Below are positions 7,522 to 15,971 of a stretch of 64,000 bases of DNA, in pieces; the stretch's first letter is position 1, and each line of letters starts with the position of its first letter. The notes below the pieces were generated by a model that saw nothing but the letters and a program-made list of their open reading frames with translations, did no database searches and was not told the origin of the DNA. Source of the stretch: a bacterium (GTDB lineage Bacteria > KSB1 > UBA2214); the NCBI GenBank assembly GCA_029560815.1, contig JAKQKF010000250.1, positions 1 through 64,000 on the forward strand. Direction: 5' to 3'. The position numbers and the translations under genes were made by a program.

Positions 7522-9366
7522 GTGAAAAGGACCGCCACCAATCCCCTCATCCGCAATATCGCCATAATCGCGCATGTCGATCACGGCAAAACCACGCTCG
7601 TCGACCAGATGTTCCGTCAAAGCGGGCTCTGGCGCGAAAACCAGCAGGTCGAGGAGCGCATCATGGACAACATGGATCTCGAGCGCGAACGCGGCATCAC
7701 CATCGCGGCGAAAAATTGTTCGGTCACCTGGGAGGGGATCAAAATCAACATCCTCGACACTCCGGGCCATGCCGATTTCGGCGGCGAGGTCGAACGCGCC
7801 CTCAAGATGGTCGACGGCGCCATCCTCCTCGTCGATGCCTCCGAGGGCCCCCTGCCGCAAACCCGCTTCGTCCTCAAGAAAGCCCTCGAGGAAGATCTCA
7901 AGATCATCGTGGTGATCAACAAGATCGACCGCAAGGATGCCCGGCCGCAGCAGGTCCTCAACGAGATCTTTGATCTCTTTATCGACCTCGACGCTTCCGA
8001 AGAGCAGATCGAATTCCCCATTCTCTATGCGATCGGCCGCCAGGGCGTCGTCCAGAACACCCTGAGCGAGCCGGGAAACGACCTCCGCCCGCTTTTCGCC
8101 GCCATCCTCGAGCATATTCCGCCGCCGGCCTACGATCCGGAGGAGCCTTTCCAGATGCTGGTCTCGGACCTCAATTACTCCGACTATCTCGGCCGTCTGG
8201 CCATCGGCCGGGTTTTCAACGGCAGCGCCCATAACAACGACGCCCTGATCTGCATCACCGAGGAAAAGGGCGGGATCCCGCTGCGGATCACCCGCATCCA
8301 GGTTTACGACGGCGTCACCCTGCGCGAGACCGACCGGGCTCAGCCCGGCGACATCATCAACCTGGCGGGCATCGAAGAGGTCCACATCGGTGACACCATC
8401 TGCACGGCCCAGGCCCCCAAGCCCCTCAAGCGCATCACCGTCGATGAGCCGACCATCTCGATGCTTTTCACGATCAATACCTCCCCCCTCTCCGGACGCG
8501 AAGGGCGGCATGTGCAATCGGGCAAACTGCGCGAGCGGCTGTCGAAAGAGGTGCTGCGCAACGTCTCGATCCGGGTCGAGCCGGGCGAAAGCCCCGACCG
8601 TTTCATTGTCAAGGGGCGCGGCGAATTCCAGATGGCCATCCTCATCGAGCAGATGCGCCGCGAAGATTTTGAACTCTGCGTCGGACGGCCGAGCGTCATC
8701 TACAAGAACATCAACGGGGTTCGTCACGAGCCGATCGAGCACCTCTTCATCGACTGCGAGGAACAGTTCCTTGGCATCGTCACCGAAAAGCTTTCCCGGC
8801 GCAAGGCGCGCATGCTCAATCTGGTCAACCATGGCACCGGCCGGGTCCGGGTCGAATTCTCGCTCCCCTCGCGCTCTCTCATCGGCTACCGTAACGAATT
8901 CCTGACCGACACCAAGGGCACCGGCATCATGAATTTCCTGCTCGACGGCTACGAGCCCTATCGCGGCGATTTCGTCTCGCGCCTCACCGGTTCGATCGTC
9001 TCCGACCGTTCGGGTGAGACCGTGCCGTATGCGCTCGGCAACCTCGAGCCGCGCGGCACCCTCTTCGTCGGCCCCAACGAGCCCACCTATGAAGGCCATA
9101 TCATCGGCGAGCACAACCGGGACAATGATATCGACGTCAATCCCACCAAACAAAAAAAACTGACCAACATGCGCAGCTCAACCAAGGACGAGGCAGTCCA
9201 GCTCACCCCGTTCACTCCCCTGACCCTGGAACGGGCGATCGAGTTCATCAAGGAGGATGAAATGGTCGAGGTGACCCCGAAATCGATCCGGCTGCGCAAG
9301 GCCATCCTTTCGGTCCAGCAGCGCAAGGACTATGATCGCCAGAACGGCATGGCCGAATCCGCCTGA
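7522..9366 (+). CDS. typA: Ribosome-associated GTPase TypA/BipA
   Basis: A translational GTPase of the EF-G-like superfamily that binds 70S ribosomes and helps 50S assembly, notably under stress. The G1 motif AHVDHGKTT, the switch with RERGITI, the G3 motif DTPGHADFGGEVER and the G4 motif NKIDR are intact. They are followed by domain II, two EF-G-like alpha/beta domains and the BipA C-terminal region (RSLIGYRNEFLTDTKGTGIMN, split across about 455-475). I chose the GTG at 7522, which gives 614 residues, the usual BipA length; GAGG lies about 10 nt upstream. An in-frame ATG at 7438 would add 28 atypical residues and has no ribosome-binding site. TATATT near 7445 may be a -10 box. A bidirectional terminator follows. 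Confidence 0.95.
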   Translation: MKRTATNPLIRNIAIIAHVDHGKTTLVDQMFRQSGLWRENQQVEERIMDNMDLERERGITIAAKNCSVTWEGIKINILDTPGHADFGGEVERALKMVDGAILLVDASEGPLPQTRFVLKKALEEDLKIIVVINKIDRKDARPQQVLNEIFDLFIDLDASEEQIEFPILYAIGRQGVVQNTLSEPGNDLRPLFAAILEHIPPPAYDPEEPFQMLVSDLNYSDYLGRLAIGRVFNGSAHNNDALICITEEKGGIPLRITRIQVYDGVTLRETDRAQPGDIINLAGIEEVHIGDTICTAQAPKPLKRITVDEPTISMLFTINTSPLSGREGRHVQSGKLRERLSKEVLRNVSIRVEPGESPDRFIVKGRGEFQMAILIEQMRREDFELCVGRPSVIYKNINGVRHEPIEHLFIDCEEQFLGIVTEKLSRRKARMLNLVNHGTGRVRVEFSLPSRSLIGYRNEFLTDTKGTGIMNFLLDGYEPYRGDFVSRLTGSIVSDRSGETVPYALGNLEPRGTLFVGPNEPTYEGHIIGEHNRDNDIDVNPTKQKKLTNMRSSTKDEAVQLTPFTPLTLERAIEFIKEDEMVEVTPKSIRLRKAILSVQQRKDYDRQNGMAESA

Positions 9367-9435
9367 CCGGCCCGGCGCATAAAAACGGGGCCCGGTCCCG
9401 AGAAAAGCGGCCGCCGCACCGGCAAGAGACGCAAG

Positions 9436-9471
9436 AAAAAAGCCCTGACTGTTGAACAGTCAGGGCTTTTT
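9436..9471. terminator. Bidirectional terminator between convergent genes
   Basis: AAAAAGCCCTGACTGTT pairs with its inverse, AACAGTCAGGGCTTTTT, giving a long stem with A and T tracts on either side. It ends typA (plus) and the TPR lipoprotein gene (minus). Confidence 0.93.
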
Positions 9472-9499
9472 CATTTCACTCCGCACGCGGGGGCGGTTC

Positions 9500-10489
9500 T
9501 CATCCCTGGGCCTTGAGTTTTTCGATCCAGGCGAGCAGGGCTTCGGGATAACTCGCATAGAGAACGCCCTCCACGCTCCAGGTTGCGGGTGTGCCGGGCT
9601 GCAGTCCGTTGCCGGCGGCAAGCTGGTCGATCTGGCCCTGGGCGGCGGCAAAGTTCTGCAGATAAAAATGGGCTTCAGCCAGTCCCAGCCGCACCGCTGC
9701 CGCGCTGACCCGGGCATCATAGGCGAATTTGTAGGCGGGATTGATGGAGAGCACCTTGTCGAAATCGGCGATCGCCTGAGTGAACTGGTTCAGGGCGAGC
9801 CGGACAAAACCGCGTCCGGCGCTCGCATCAGCGTTGACAGCGTACAGCGCCAGGGAGCCGCTGAAAAAGCTCACGGCTTTTTCGAGTGAATCGACCTGCG
9901 GATGGGCGTAGCACCAGCCCAGCCCGGTGAAGGCTTCAAAAGATTGGGCCTGCGCCTGTCTGAGCGTCTCGAACATGTCCACCGCCTCGCCGATCTTGGC
10001 CTGCCGGTAAAGATCCCAGGCGGCCGCGGCTATGTCGGCGGGCGCCATCCCGGTGTGAAAAGTGCCCTCTTCGGAGCTGATCATGCCCCCCTCGGATCTC
10101 GAACGGACGACGAAATAGTAAAGGGTATTGGACGTCAGCGAGGTGAGCGTACGTCTGTGAACAGTCGTTTTCAGGGCGTTGCTGCTGTCTTTACGGGGAT
10201 AGGATCCGCTCACAGTGCCGAAAAGCACCGCCGAGGTGGCCTCGATATCGGTCGTCCAGCTGATGGTCGCCTGGGCCGATGACAGCTCGCTGACTTCTGG
10301 GATATCAACGATCCGGGGCTTGGGCTTGTTGACCGGGTTGGTCCCGTTGTCGCCGCCGCACCCGGCGCTCAACAGCAGGGCTCCGAGCGTTAAAATGAGG
10401 AGCAGTCGGCTGCCGCCGCGGTTACAGGTTCTTAATGTGGAGTAACTGGTCTTCATGCTCGTTCCGTCGTTTCGATGTGGGGTTTGCAT
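9500..10489 (-). CDS. Lipoprotein with fibronectin-III-like domain and TPR repeats
   Basis: About 329 residues. LLLSAGC is a good lipobox, so the mature protein starts with a lipidated Cys followed by GGDNGTNP. A fibronectin-III/purple-acid-phosphatase-like beta domain covers roughly 60-145 (ATISWTTDIEATSAVLFG). TPR-like helices follow (ALYAVNADASAGRGFVRLAL, AIADFDKVLSINPAYKFAYD). TPR lipoproteins usually act as scaffolds in the envelope. The start is open: the ATG at 10489 has GGAG 6 nt upstream but gives a long N-region, while the ATG at 10456 gives a more normal signal peptide but a weaker ribosome-binding site. It begins 13 nt after the metalloprotease stop and is surely co-transcribed with it. 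Both proteins carry the same fibronectin-like domain type. No specific function is assigned. Confidence 0.75.
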   Translation of the reverse strand: MQTPHRNDGTSMKTSYSTLRTCNRGGSRLLLILTLGALLLSAGCGGDNGTNPVNKPKPRIVDIPEVSELSSAQATISWTTDIEATSAVLFGTVSGSYPRKDSSNALKTTVHRRTLTSLTSNTLYYFVVRSRSEGGMISSEEGTFHTGMAPADIAAAAWDLYRQAKIGEAVDMFETLRQAQAQSFEAFTGLGWCYAHPQVDSLEKAVSFFSGSLALYAVNADASAGRGFVRLALNQFTQAIADFDKVLSINPAYKFAYDARVSAAAVRLGLAEAHFYLQNFAAAQGQIDQLAAGNGLQPGTPATWSVEGVLYASYPEALLAWIEKLKAQG

Positions 10490-10502
10490 TCATCGCTCCG
10501 GT

Positions 10503-13500
10503 CTACTGGAGGATGAGCATTTTTCGGGTGAATGAATTGCCGGGGGTGATACAGCGGTAGAAATAGACTCCGCTGGCCACGGCGCTGCGGTTTTCATCGC
10601 GGCCGTCCCACTGCAAGGTGTGTACGCCTGCGGGGAGAGTGCCCCGGGTCAGCAGCCGGATGCGCTCACCGAGGAGGTTGTAAACGGCGACCTCGACCTC
10701 CTGCTGCACGGGCAGATCGAGATGGAAGGTGGTCGTCTCCAGGCCGCGCCGGAAGGGATTGGGGAAGTTCTGGTGGAGGCCGAACTGGCGAGGGATGACC
10801 TGCGTGACAGAGGCCAGGCGGAAAGTGCCCAGGCTCTGTGTGGCGGCCTTGACGACGCCGTTCTCAACCTCCCCGGCCAGGGGCTCCCAGGATCCATCCG
10901 GCCGCTTCTGCTCTATATAGTAGCGTTTGTCCTCTGCCGCCGGTACGGCGATGCGCAGCTGCACCGGACGCGCCAGGGTCAGGCGGGCGGGTCCGATTAC
11001 GTATTCGGGTGCGGTCTCTGCTGCCCCGGCTTTTTCGGGCACCATGGTCAGATAGAGGTCATGGGGAAGACTTTTTTCGCCGATCTGCAGCGAAAGGCGG
11101 CCGTCGGGTGAGGAGAGCATGCCGCCGCTCTCCGCGAGCATGAACTGGGCGGAGAAGAGCCGTTCGCTCTGGCCCGCATTCCCGGCCAGATCTTCACCGG
11201 TGGCCTTGATCTGCACGATCCCGCTCTCATCGAGCCGGAAGTCGGCTTTGTAGATCAGGGCCTCACCGGGCACGCGCAGAGCCGGAATGGTGCTGCCACC
11301 AATCTCGACGCTGGGGTGCCTGAGCAGGGCCTCGGAGGGAAAGAGGTAGATGTCCATGTAACGAGTGAGCACCGGATTCTGGGCGATGCCGATGGCCAGG
11401 GCCGGCGGCTGCAGATCCTGAGTTCCAGTCCGGAAGCTCCAGCTGTAGTCATCCGCCGGTGATCCCTCGTCGATGCCGTTGCCATTGCCGTCCAGCCCGC
11501 TCCCGCCCTCCTGGGGAATGGTGCCGCTCAGCACGACTGTGATGAGATCTTCGGGGAGCAGATTAGCGTTGACATTAAAGAGGAGGCGGCGCTGGCTCTG
11601 ATCGTAGGTGATAAAGCCGACGAGGGGGCCTTGAGCGGCGCTGGTGACCTTGAAGGTCGCCGCCGTGATCGAGTCGCTGATCACCCGCTGATCGAAATCG
11701 ACCTGGATGTAAAAGTCCTGCTTGAAGTAAGAGATCCCCGCGGCATCGGCCTCCGGATATTTGGCGCTGACACGCAGCGGCTGACGCAAGGTTGCCGGCT
11801 CGGTCGGGAGATGGATATACTGGATCCGGTTATCGACGGTCGAGAAGCTGCGCATCCAGATCGCGTCCAGCGAGCCCGCTGGCACCCGCCGCGGCGTCTC
11901 CGGATATTCATTGGCCACATCATCGTTGCTGATGTTGCCGCCCGAAAGCCATACCTCCTTTTTGCAGAGGGCGAAAAATATATCTCCGTCCGAGGCGGAG
12001 GGTTTGGCCAGTGCGGGGCCGTCGGCCGTTTCGGCGGGTGCGGAGATATACCGGCCGAGGGTGGCGGAGCCCTGGTCGTCATGATAGACGAGGTAGAGTA
12101 CGCCCAGGGAGTCGACGGTCAGGCTGGGGGCGCTGACATTGCCGGTGGCCGACTGGGCCACGGGGACGGGTTCGGACCAGCCGTCGCCGGCATGGCGGGT
12201 GTACATGATGCGGATATCGCCCGGGGAGTAGTTGTCCGCATAGGCGAGGTGGACGACCGAGCGGTCGTCAATCACCAGGGAGGGATAACGGTCATAGAGG
12301 ACGCCCGAAGTGGTGACGGCGGCGGGAGCGCTCCAGTTCACATGATCGGCGCTGCGGGTATGCCAGACGTGGCGGCTCTCCTGATCAAAGACGCCGTCGG
12401 TCCATACCACCCAGATCTCGCCTGCGGGGGTGATGTCGAGGACGGGCACATGGCAGCGCCGGTCGCCGGCGCCGCTGCTGATCATCCTGTTGGCGCCCCA
12501 TGAGAGGCCGCCGTCCCCGGAACGGGCGTAAAAGATATCGCCGGCATATTCATCATCGTAGAGAGCGATGTTCCAGACCGCATGCGGGTTTCCGTATGCA
12601 TCAACCGCAATCGCGGCGTAGAGGAGATCGTTTTCATCATCGGAGCCGATGCACAGGGGCGCTGACCAGCTTCTGCCCAGATCATCGGAGCGGCTGTAAT
12701 AGATTTTAAGCTTGTCTGTGGCCGAACCGGCGCGGGCGTGCCAGGCAACATGGAGGCGGCCGAGGTGATCGGCGGCGATGGCGGGCATGCCGCTGTGAAA
12801 GAGGCTCGCATCGACGGGGAGGGCATCGGACCACGTGGCGCCGTCATCGGCGGTGCTCTTGTGATAGATGAAGCGCCTGGCGCCGGAAACCTGATGATAG
12901 AGCAGATGTAGGCTGCCGTCCGGCATCCGCGCCATGCTCCGGCCTGAATAGGCATAGGAGTGGCTCTGTTCGACTGCAGCCACAGTATTGTCGCTCCCGA
13001 AGGCTGTGCGGAACTGAAAATCGGCACTGTAGCGGGGCCCATTGCCATAGGCATCGGTGGAACCGACCCGGTAGTGGTAGGTGGAGTTGGGTTCGAGTCC
13101 GGTGAGGGTGACCAGGTGCGAGGTGACGAGGGCGGTATCGGTGAGGACACTGCCGTAGGCGCTGGTCGGACCATACTCGATCAGGCTGGTGGACTGTTCA
13201 TCGGTCGTCCATGAGATCGTGATCGAAGTTCCGGTGGGGATCAGTTCCTGCGGTCCCGAAAGGAATGTGGGCATAGCCCGATCGGTGAGATCGCTGGTCA
13301 CCGAGTAAGTAAAGGAGTTGCTGCTGCCCAGGCTCACGGCGGTGAAAACATCAGCCTCGGCGGAGACGCCGATATTGTTGAGCGGGAACTGCCCGCTGTT
13401 GGTCGCATCCAGTGCGATCTCCTGCACGGAGGGGGTGGCTCCCGTAGCGTAGATCCGCGCCCGGAACTCGGCGCCGGGTTTCCCCTGCAGCTGGAGCACG

Positions 13501-14732
13501 GCGGTCGAGTCCTCGCCGGTGAATCGGTAATAGCCCATCGAGTAGCTGGGCAGGGTCCGGTTCTGCTCTTTCAGCGGATAGACGGCGTGCGGCGAGGAAG
13601 CCGGCAGGCTCGGGAGGCGGATCTTGTCGTAGGAGTAGTAGCTGTTCTCGCCCAGGACGGGGTTGTCGGCATAGTTGGCGATGGCGAAATTGGCAAAGAT
13701 ATCTTCAAAGCTGAGGGTGATGCCGCGCTTGATCAGCGCGCTGCGGACCCCATCCAGGCTGTTCTTGGGATCCTTGACGATGGCGCCGATGAGTTCCGGA
13801 CCGAATTTTTCCGCCAGATAGTAGGTCCAGAGGGCGACCTTCTGATAGTCCCAGAGGTTTTCATCGCTGGCATTGAACTGGGTGAGAGACCGTTCAGGAT
13901 GCAATAGGTAGTAGGTCGGCATGCGCAGGCCGTACCCGCAGAGCACCTCGCTGTATTCGGAGGCTCCCTCGTTCACCCAGAGACCATTGTTGTCTTCGTC
14001 CGCATCCAGACCGTTGTGGATGAGGTGCTGGAATTCGTGGGCGACGGTCGCCAGGGCTCCGGCATGGGAGGGATTCTGGGGATAGCAGTCGACGTTGATG
14101 AGATCCTTGCGGTTGCTGTAGGTGCCGGTAGTCTGGTCGGTGGGGCTGAAATAGCCCGCGATATAGACCCGCTTGCCTGTGTCCGGGTCGTAATTGTCCT
14201 TGATATCGTGAATGAGAATATAGACATACCCTTCGCCAAAACGGTTGGGAGGGCTGCCGTAGACGCCGGTGACCAGGCTGTAGATCCCCTTGTCGGGATC
14301 GAGCGAGCCGGCCGGCGTGCGCGATTCGAAAGCGGTCTTGAAGGCCAGGATATCGGCGTCGCTCACCCGGTCAAAGACCAGCTCCTCGGCGCCGACAAAG
14401 ATGTAGGTCTGTGCGGTCTTTTCCCTGCAGACCGCCTTGATTGTGGTGTAGGAGGAGGTGCTAAAGTCGACAGTATAAAAGCTGAGGGTATCGCCGACCT
14501 CATGGACCACCTTGGCCTCCTTGGCCAGGGAGGCCGGCATCTCCGGCGACAGCAGCCGGGTGTTCTCGATCAGAAGCTGCTGCTGTTGAGCGATGATCGG
14601 CGTGCCGCAGAGCCGCCCCTCCTTGTCCTCCAGCACGACCATGCCGCTCTGGCCGGGTTCAGCGGCCGCGCTGGTGCCGGCCGTCATCAGGAGTGCAAGC
14701 GCGATGATGTAAAAGGAGATTCGTTTTCCCAT
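10503..14732 (-). CDS. Large secreted zinc metalloprotease with BNR-like repeats and T9SS-type sorting domain
   Basis: A 1409-residue exported protein (signal peptide about 1-24). The protease domain has AHEFQHLIH, with zinc ligands His232 and His236 and catalytic Glu233, then WVNEGASEY with a likely third ligand Glu255. This resembles M30/M6-like peptidases of FCB bacteria. Next come a fibronectin-III-like module (ITISWTTDEQSTSLIEYG), a sialidase-type propeller region with BNR/Asp-box motifs (DDGATW, DDLGRSW, GDGGLSW), a Big_5-like Ig domain (IQVDFDQRVIS), and a C-terminal FlgD-like sorting domain (HQNFPNPF, VYNLLGERIRLL, GVYFYRC). It is probably secreted or surface-anchored through T9SS. 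The start at 14732 follows AGGAATACC; an ATG at 14786 lacks a ribosome-binding site. The downstream TPR lipoprotein gene is 13 nt away. Confidence 0.85.
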   Translation of the reverse strand: MGKRISFYIIALALLMTAGTSAAAEPGQSGMVVLEDKEGRLCGTPIIAQQQQLLIENTRLLSPEMPASLAKEAKVVHEVGDTLSFYTVDFSTSSYTTIKAVCREKTAQTYIFVGAEELVFDRVSDADILAFKTAFESRTPAGSLDPDKGIYSLVTGVYGSPPNRFGEGYVYILIHDIKDNYDPDTGKRVYIAGYFSPTDQTTGTYSNRKDLINVDCYPQNPSHAGALATVAHEFQHLIHNGLDADEDNNGLWVNEGASEYSEVLCGYGLRMPTYYLLHPERSLTQFNASDENLWDYQKVALWTYYLAEKFGPELIGAIVKDPKNSLDGVRSALIKRGITLSFEDIFANFAIANYADNPVLGENSYYSYDKIRLPSLPASSPHAVYPLKEQNRTLPSYSMGYYRFTGEDSTAVLQLQGKPGAEFRARIYATGATPSVQEIALDATNSGQFPLNNIGVSAEADVFTAVSLGSSNSFTYSVTSDLTDRAMPTFLSGPQELIPTGTSITISWTTDEQSTSLIEYGPTSAYGSVLTDTALVTSHLVTLTGLEPNSTYHYRVGSTDAYGNGPRYSADFQFRTAFGSDNTVAAVEQSHSYAYSGRSMARMPDGSLHLLYHQVSGARRFIYHKSTADDGATWSDALPVDASLFHSGMPAIAADHLGRLHVAWHARAGSATDKLKIYYSRSDDLGRSWSAPLCIGSDDENDLLYAAIAVDAYGNPHAVWNIALYDDEYAGDIFYARSGDGGLSWGANRMISSGAGDRRCHVPVLDITPAGEIWVVWTDGVFDQESRHVWHTRSADHVNWSAPAAVTTSGVLYDRYPSLVIDDRSVVHLAYADNYSPGDIRIMYTRHAGDGWSEPVPVAQSATGNVSAPSLTVDSLGVLYLVYHDDQGSATLGRYISAPAETADGPALAKPSASDGDIFFALCKKEVWLSGGNISNDDVANEYPETPRRVPAGSLDAIWMRSFSTVDNRIQYIHLPTEPATLRQPLRVSAKYPEADAAGISYFKQDFYIQVDFDQRVISDSITAATFKVTSAAQGPLVGFITYDQSQRRLLFNVNANLLPEDLITVVLSGTIPQEGGSGLDGNGNGIDEGSPADDYSWSFRTGTQDLQPPALAIGIAQNPVLTRYMDIYLFPSEALLRHPSVEIGGSTIPALRVPGEALIYKADFRLDESGIVQIKATGEDLAGNAGQSERLFSAQFMLAESGGMLSSPDGRLSLQIGEKSLPHDLYLTMVPEKAGAAETAPEYVIGPARLTLARPVQLRIAVPAAEDKRYYIEQKRPDGSWEPLAGEVENGVVKAATQSLGTFRLASVTQVIPRQFGLHQNFPNPFRRGLETTTFHLDLPVQQEVEVAVYNLLGERIRLLTRGTLPAGVHTLQWDGRDENRSAVASGVYFYRCITPGNSFTRKMLILQ

Positions 14733-14913
14733 GGTATTCCTGCCAGGTGCGATTTGAATGAGAGCCGCTGTTTTATGTTTGATCAAGAAAGGTACGACAA
14801 TTTGCCCCCCCTCGCAAGATTTTTTTCAACCGGCGGAGGACAAAATCCTTTTTTTCAAGCACTGGAATATGTACATTTATAAAAACTCAGGAGTATGAAC
14901 GGGGATTCCGGCC

Positions 14914-15843
14914 GTGATCAATACAGTATTTACACGCACTCAGGATGGATACCGCTGGCTCGATTCGATCCAGCCTGCCAGCGCTGAGCTGGGTTCCATC
15001 GCGGAGGCCTATGCCCTCCACCCCACTTCGGTGCAGGACTGCCTGCAGCCGGAGCATCTGCCCAAATTCGAGCGTTTTGACAATGCCTATTTCCTGATTG
15101 TCCGCGCCTACGATGAAAAATGCCCCGTTGATGCGGATACCGTCCAGGAGCTGACCCGCAAGATCGCCATCTTCTGGAACGCCCATTTTTTTATCACCAT
15201 CCACCGCCAGGACCAGCTCTTCATGGAAGGAATGCGTAATCTCTGGAGCGTGCCGGGGGCGCAGATTCCGGCCGAGCCGTCGATCCCTCTTCTCCATGAT
15301 CTGATCAAGCGGGTCCTGATCAGCTACGAGGCCCCGCTCGAGGCGGCTGACAGCCGGCTCGACGAGTACGAAGAGCAGGTCTTCGTCAGCCAGTCCGAAG
15401 CCCGCATCCTCCAGGAGCTCTATCTGCTCAAGCGCAAGGCGACGGTCTTTAAGAAGATGATCTTCCTGACCAAGGATGTCCTCAAGAGCGTGAATATCGA
15501 ATCGCGAACGCATCGTCCCCTGGTGCAGGATCTCATCGAGACCGCCGACCGGCTCTTTTTCCTCGCCGATCAGCTTCTGGAAAACACCAACACCCTGCTG
15601 AGCATGCACATTTCGCTCTCTTCGCAGCGGACCAATGAGGTAATGCGCGTCCTCACCCTCTTTTCGGTCTTTTTCCTGCCCCTGACCTTCATCGTCGGCA
15701 TCTATGGCATGAACTTTAAGTATATGCCGGAGCTGTACCATCCCCTCGGTTATCCCTTGATTCTTTTCGTCATGCTGCTGGTAGTAGTGGGTGTTTTTCT
15801 CTGGTTTCGCCGCAAGGGGTGGCTGGGGAGCAAGGGGGAATAG
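14914..15843 (+). CDS. corA: CorA-family divalent cation (Mg2+/Co2+) transporter
   Basis: A 309-residue protein. A cytoplasmic N-terminal alpha/beta domain is followed by long helices (about 150-240) and two C-terminal membrane segments (about 245-268 and 280-300). The signature YGMN, in IVGIYGMNFKYM, lies between them and forms the selectivity loop of the pentameric channel. The family imports Mg2+ and sometimes Co2+ or Ni2+; the substrate here is inferred. Translation starts at a GTG with GGGGA 8 nt upstream; the nearby ATG at 14895 is out of frame. The gene is divergent from the metalloprotease. An A+T-rich stretch with TATAAA just upstream may hold its promoter. Confidence 0.92.
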   Translation: MINTVFTRTQDGYRWLDSIQPASAELGSIAEAYALHPTSVQDCLQPEHLPKFERFDNAYFLIVRAYDEKCPVDADTVQELTRKIAIFWNAHFFITIHRQDQLFMEGMRNLWSVPGAQIPAEPSIPLLHDLIKRVLISYEAPLEAADSRLDEYEEQVFVSQSEARILQELYLLKRKATVFKKMIFLTKDVLKSVNIESRTHRPLVQDLIETADRLFFLADQLLENTNTLLSMHISLSSQRTNEVMRVLTLFSVFFLPLTFIVGIYGMNFKYMPELYHPLGYPLILFVMLLVVVGVFLWFRRKGWLGSKGE

Positions 15844-15868
15844 CACGAGTCCGCAGGGGCAGGACGAC

Positions 15869-15909
15869 AACGGCTCATCCCCACACTATGTGACTGGGAA
15901 TGAGCCGTT
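15869..15909. repeat. Inverted repeat downstream of corA
   Basis: AACGGCTCATCCCC (15869-15882) faces GGGAATGAGCCGTT (15896-15909), a 14-bp stem with one mismatch and a 13-nt loop. No T-tract follows on either strand, so it is not a classic intrinsic terminator. It lies between the convergent corA and CsgG-like genes and may block exonucleases or assist termination. Confidence 0.5.
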
Positions 15910-15971
15910 CAGCAATGTCATCCGGATGGATTCGGGCTGCTGCAAGGCGGACAGCGCGGTGGCGTACCACC

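Noticed and set aside
7321..9153. Minus-strand open frame of about 610 codons opposite typA
   Set aside because: typA is beyond doubt; the antisense product is acidic and repetitive and matches nothing.
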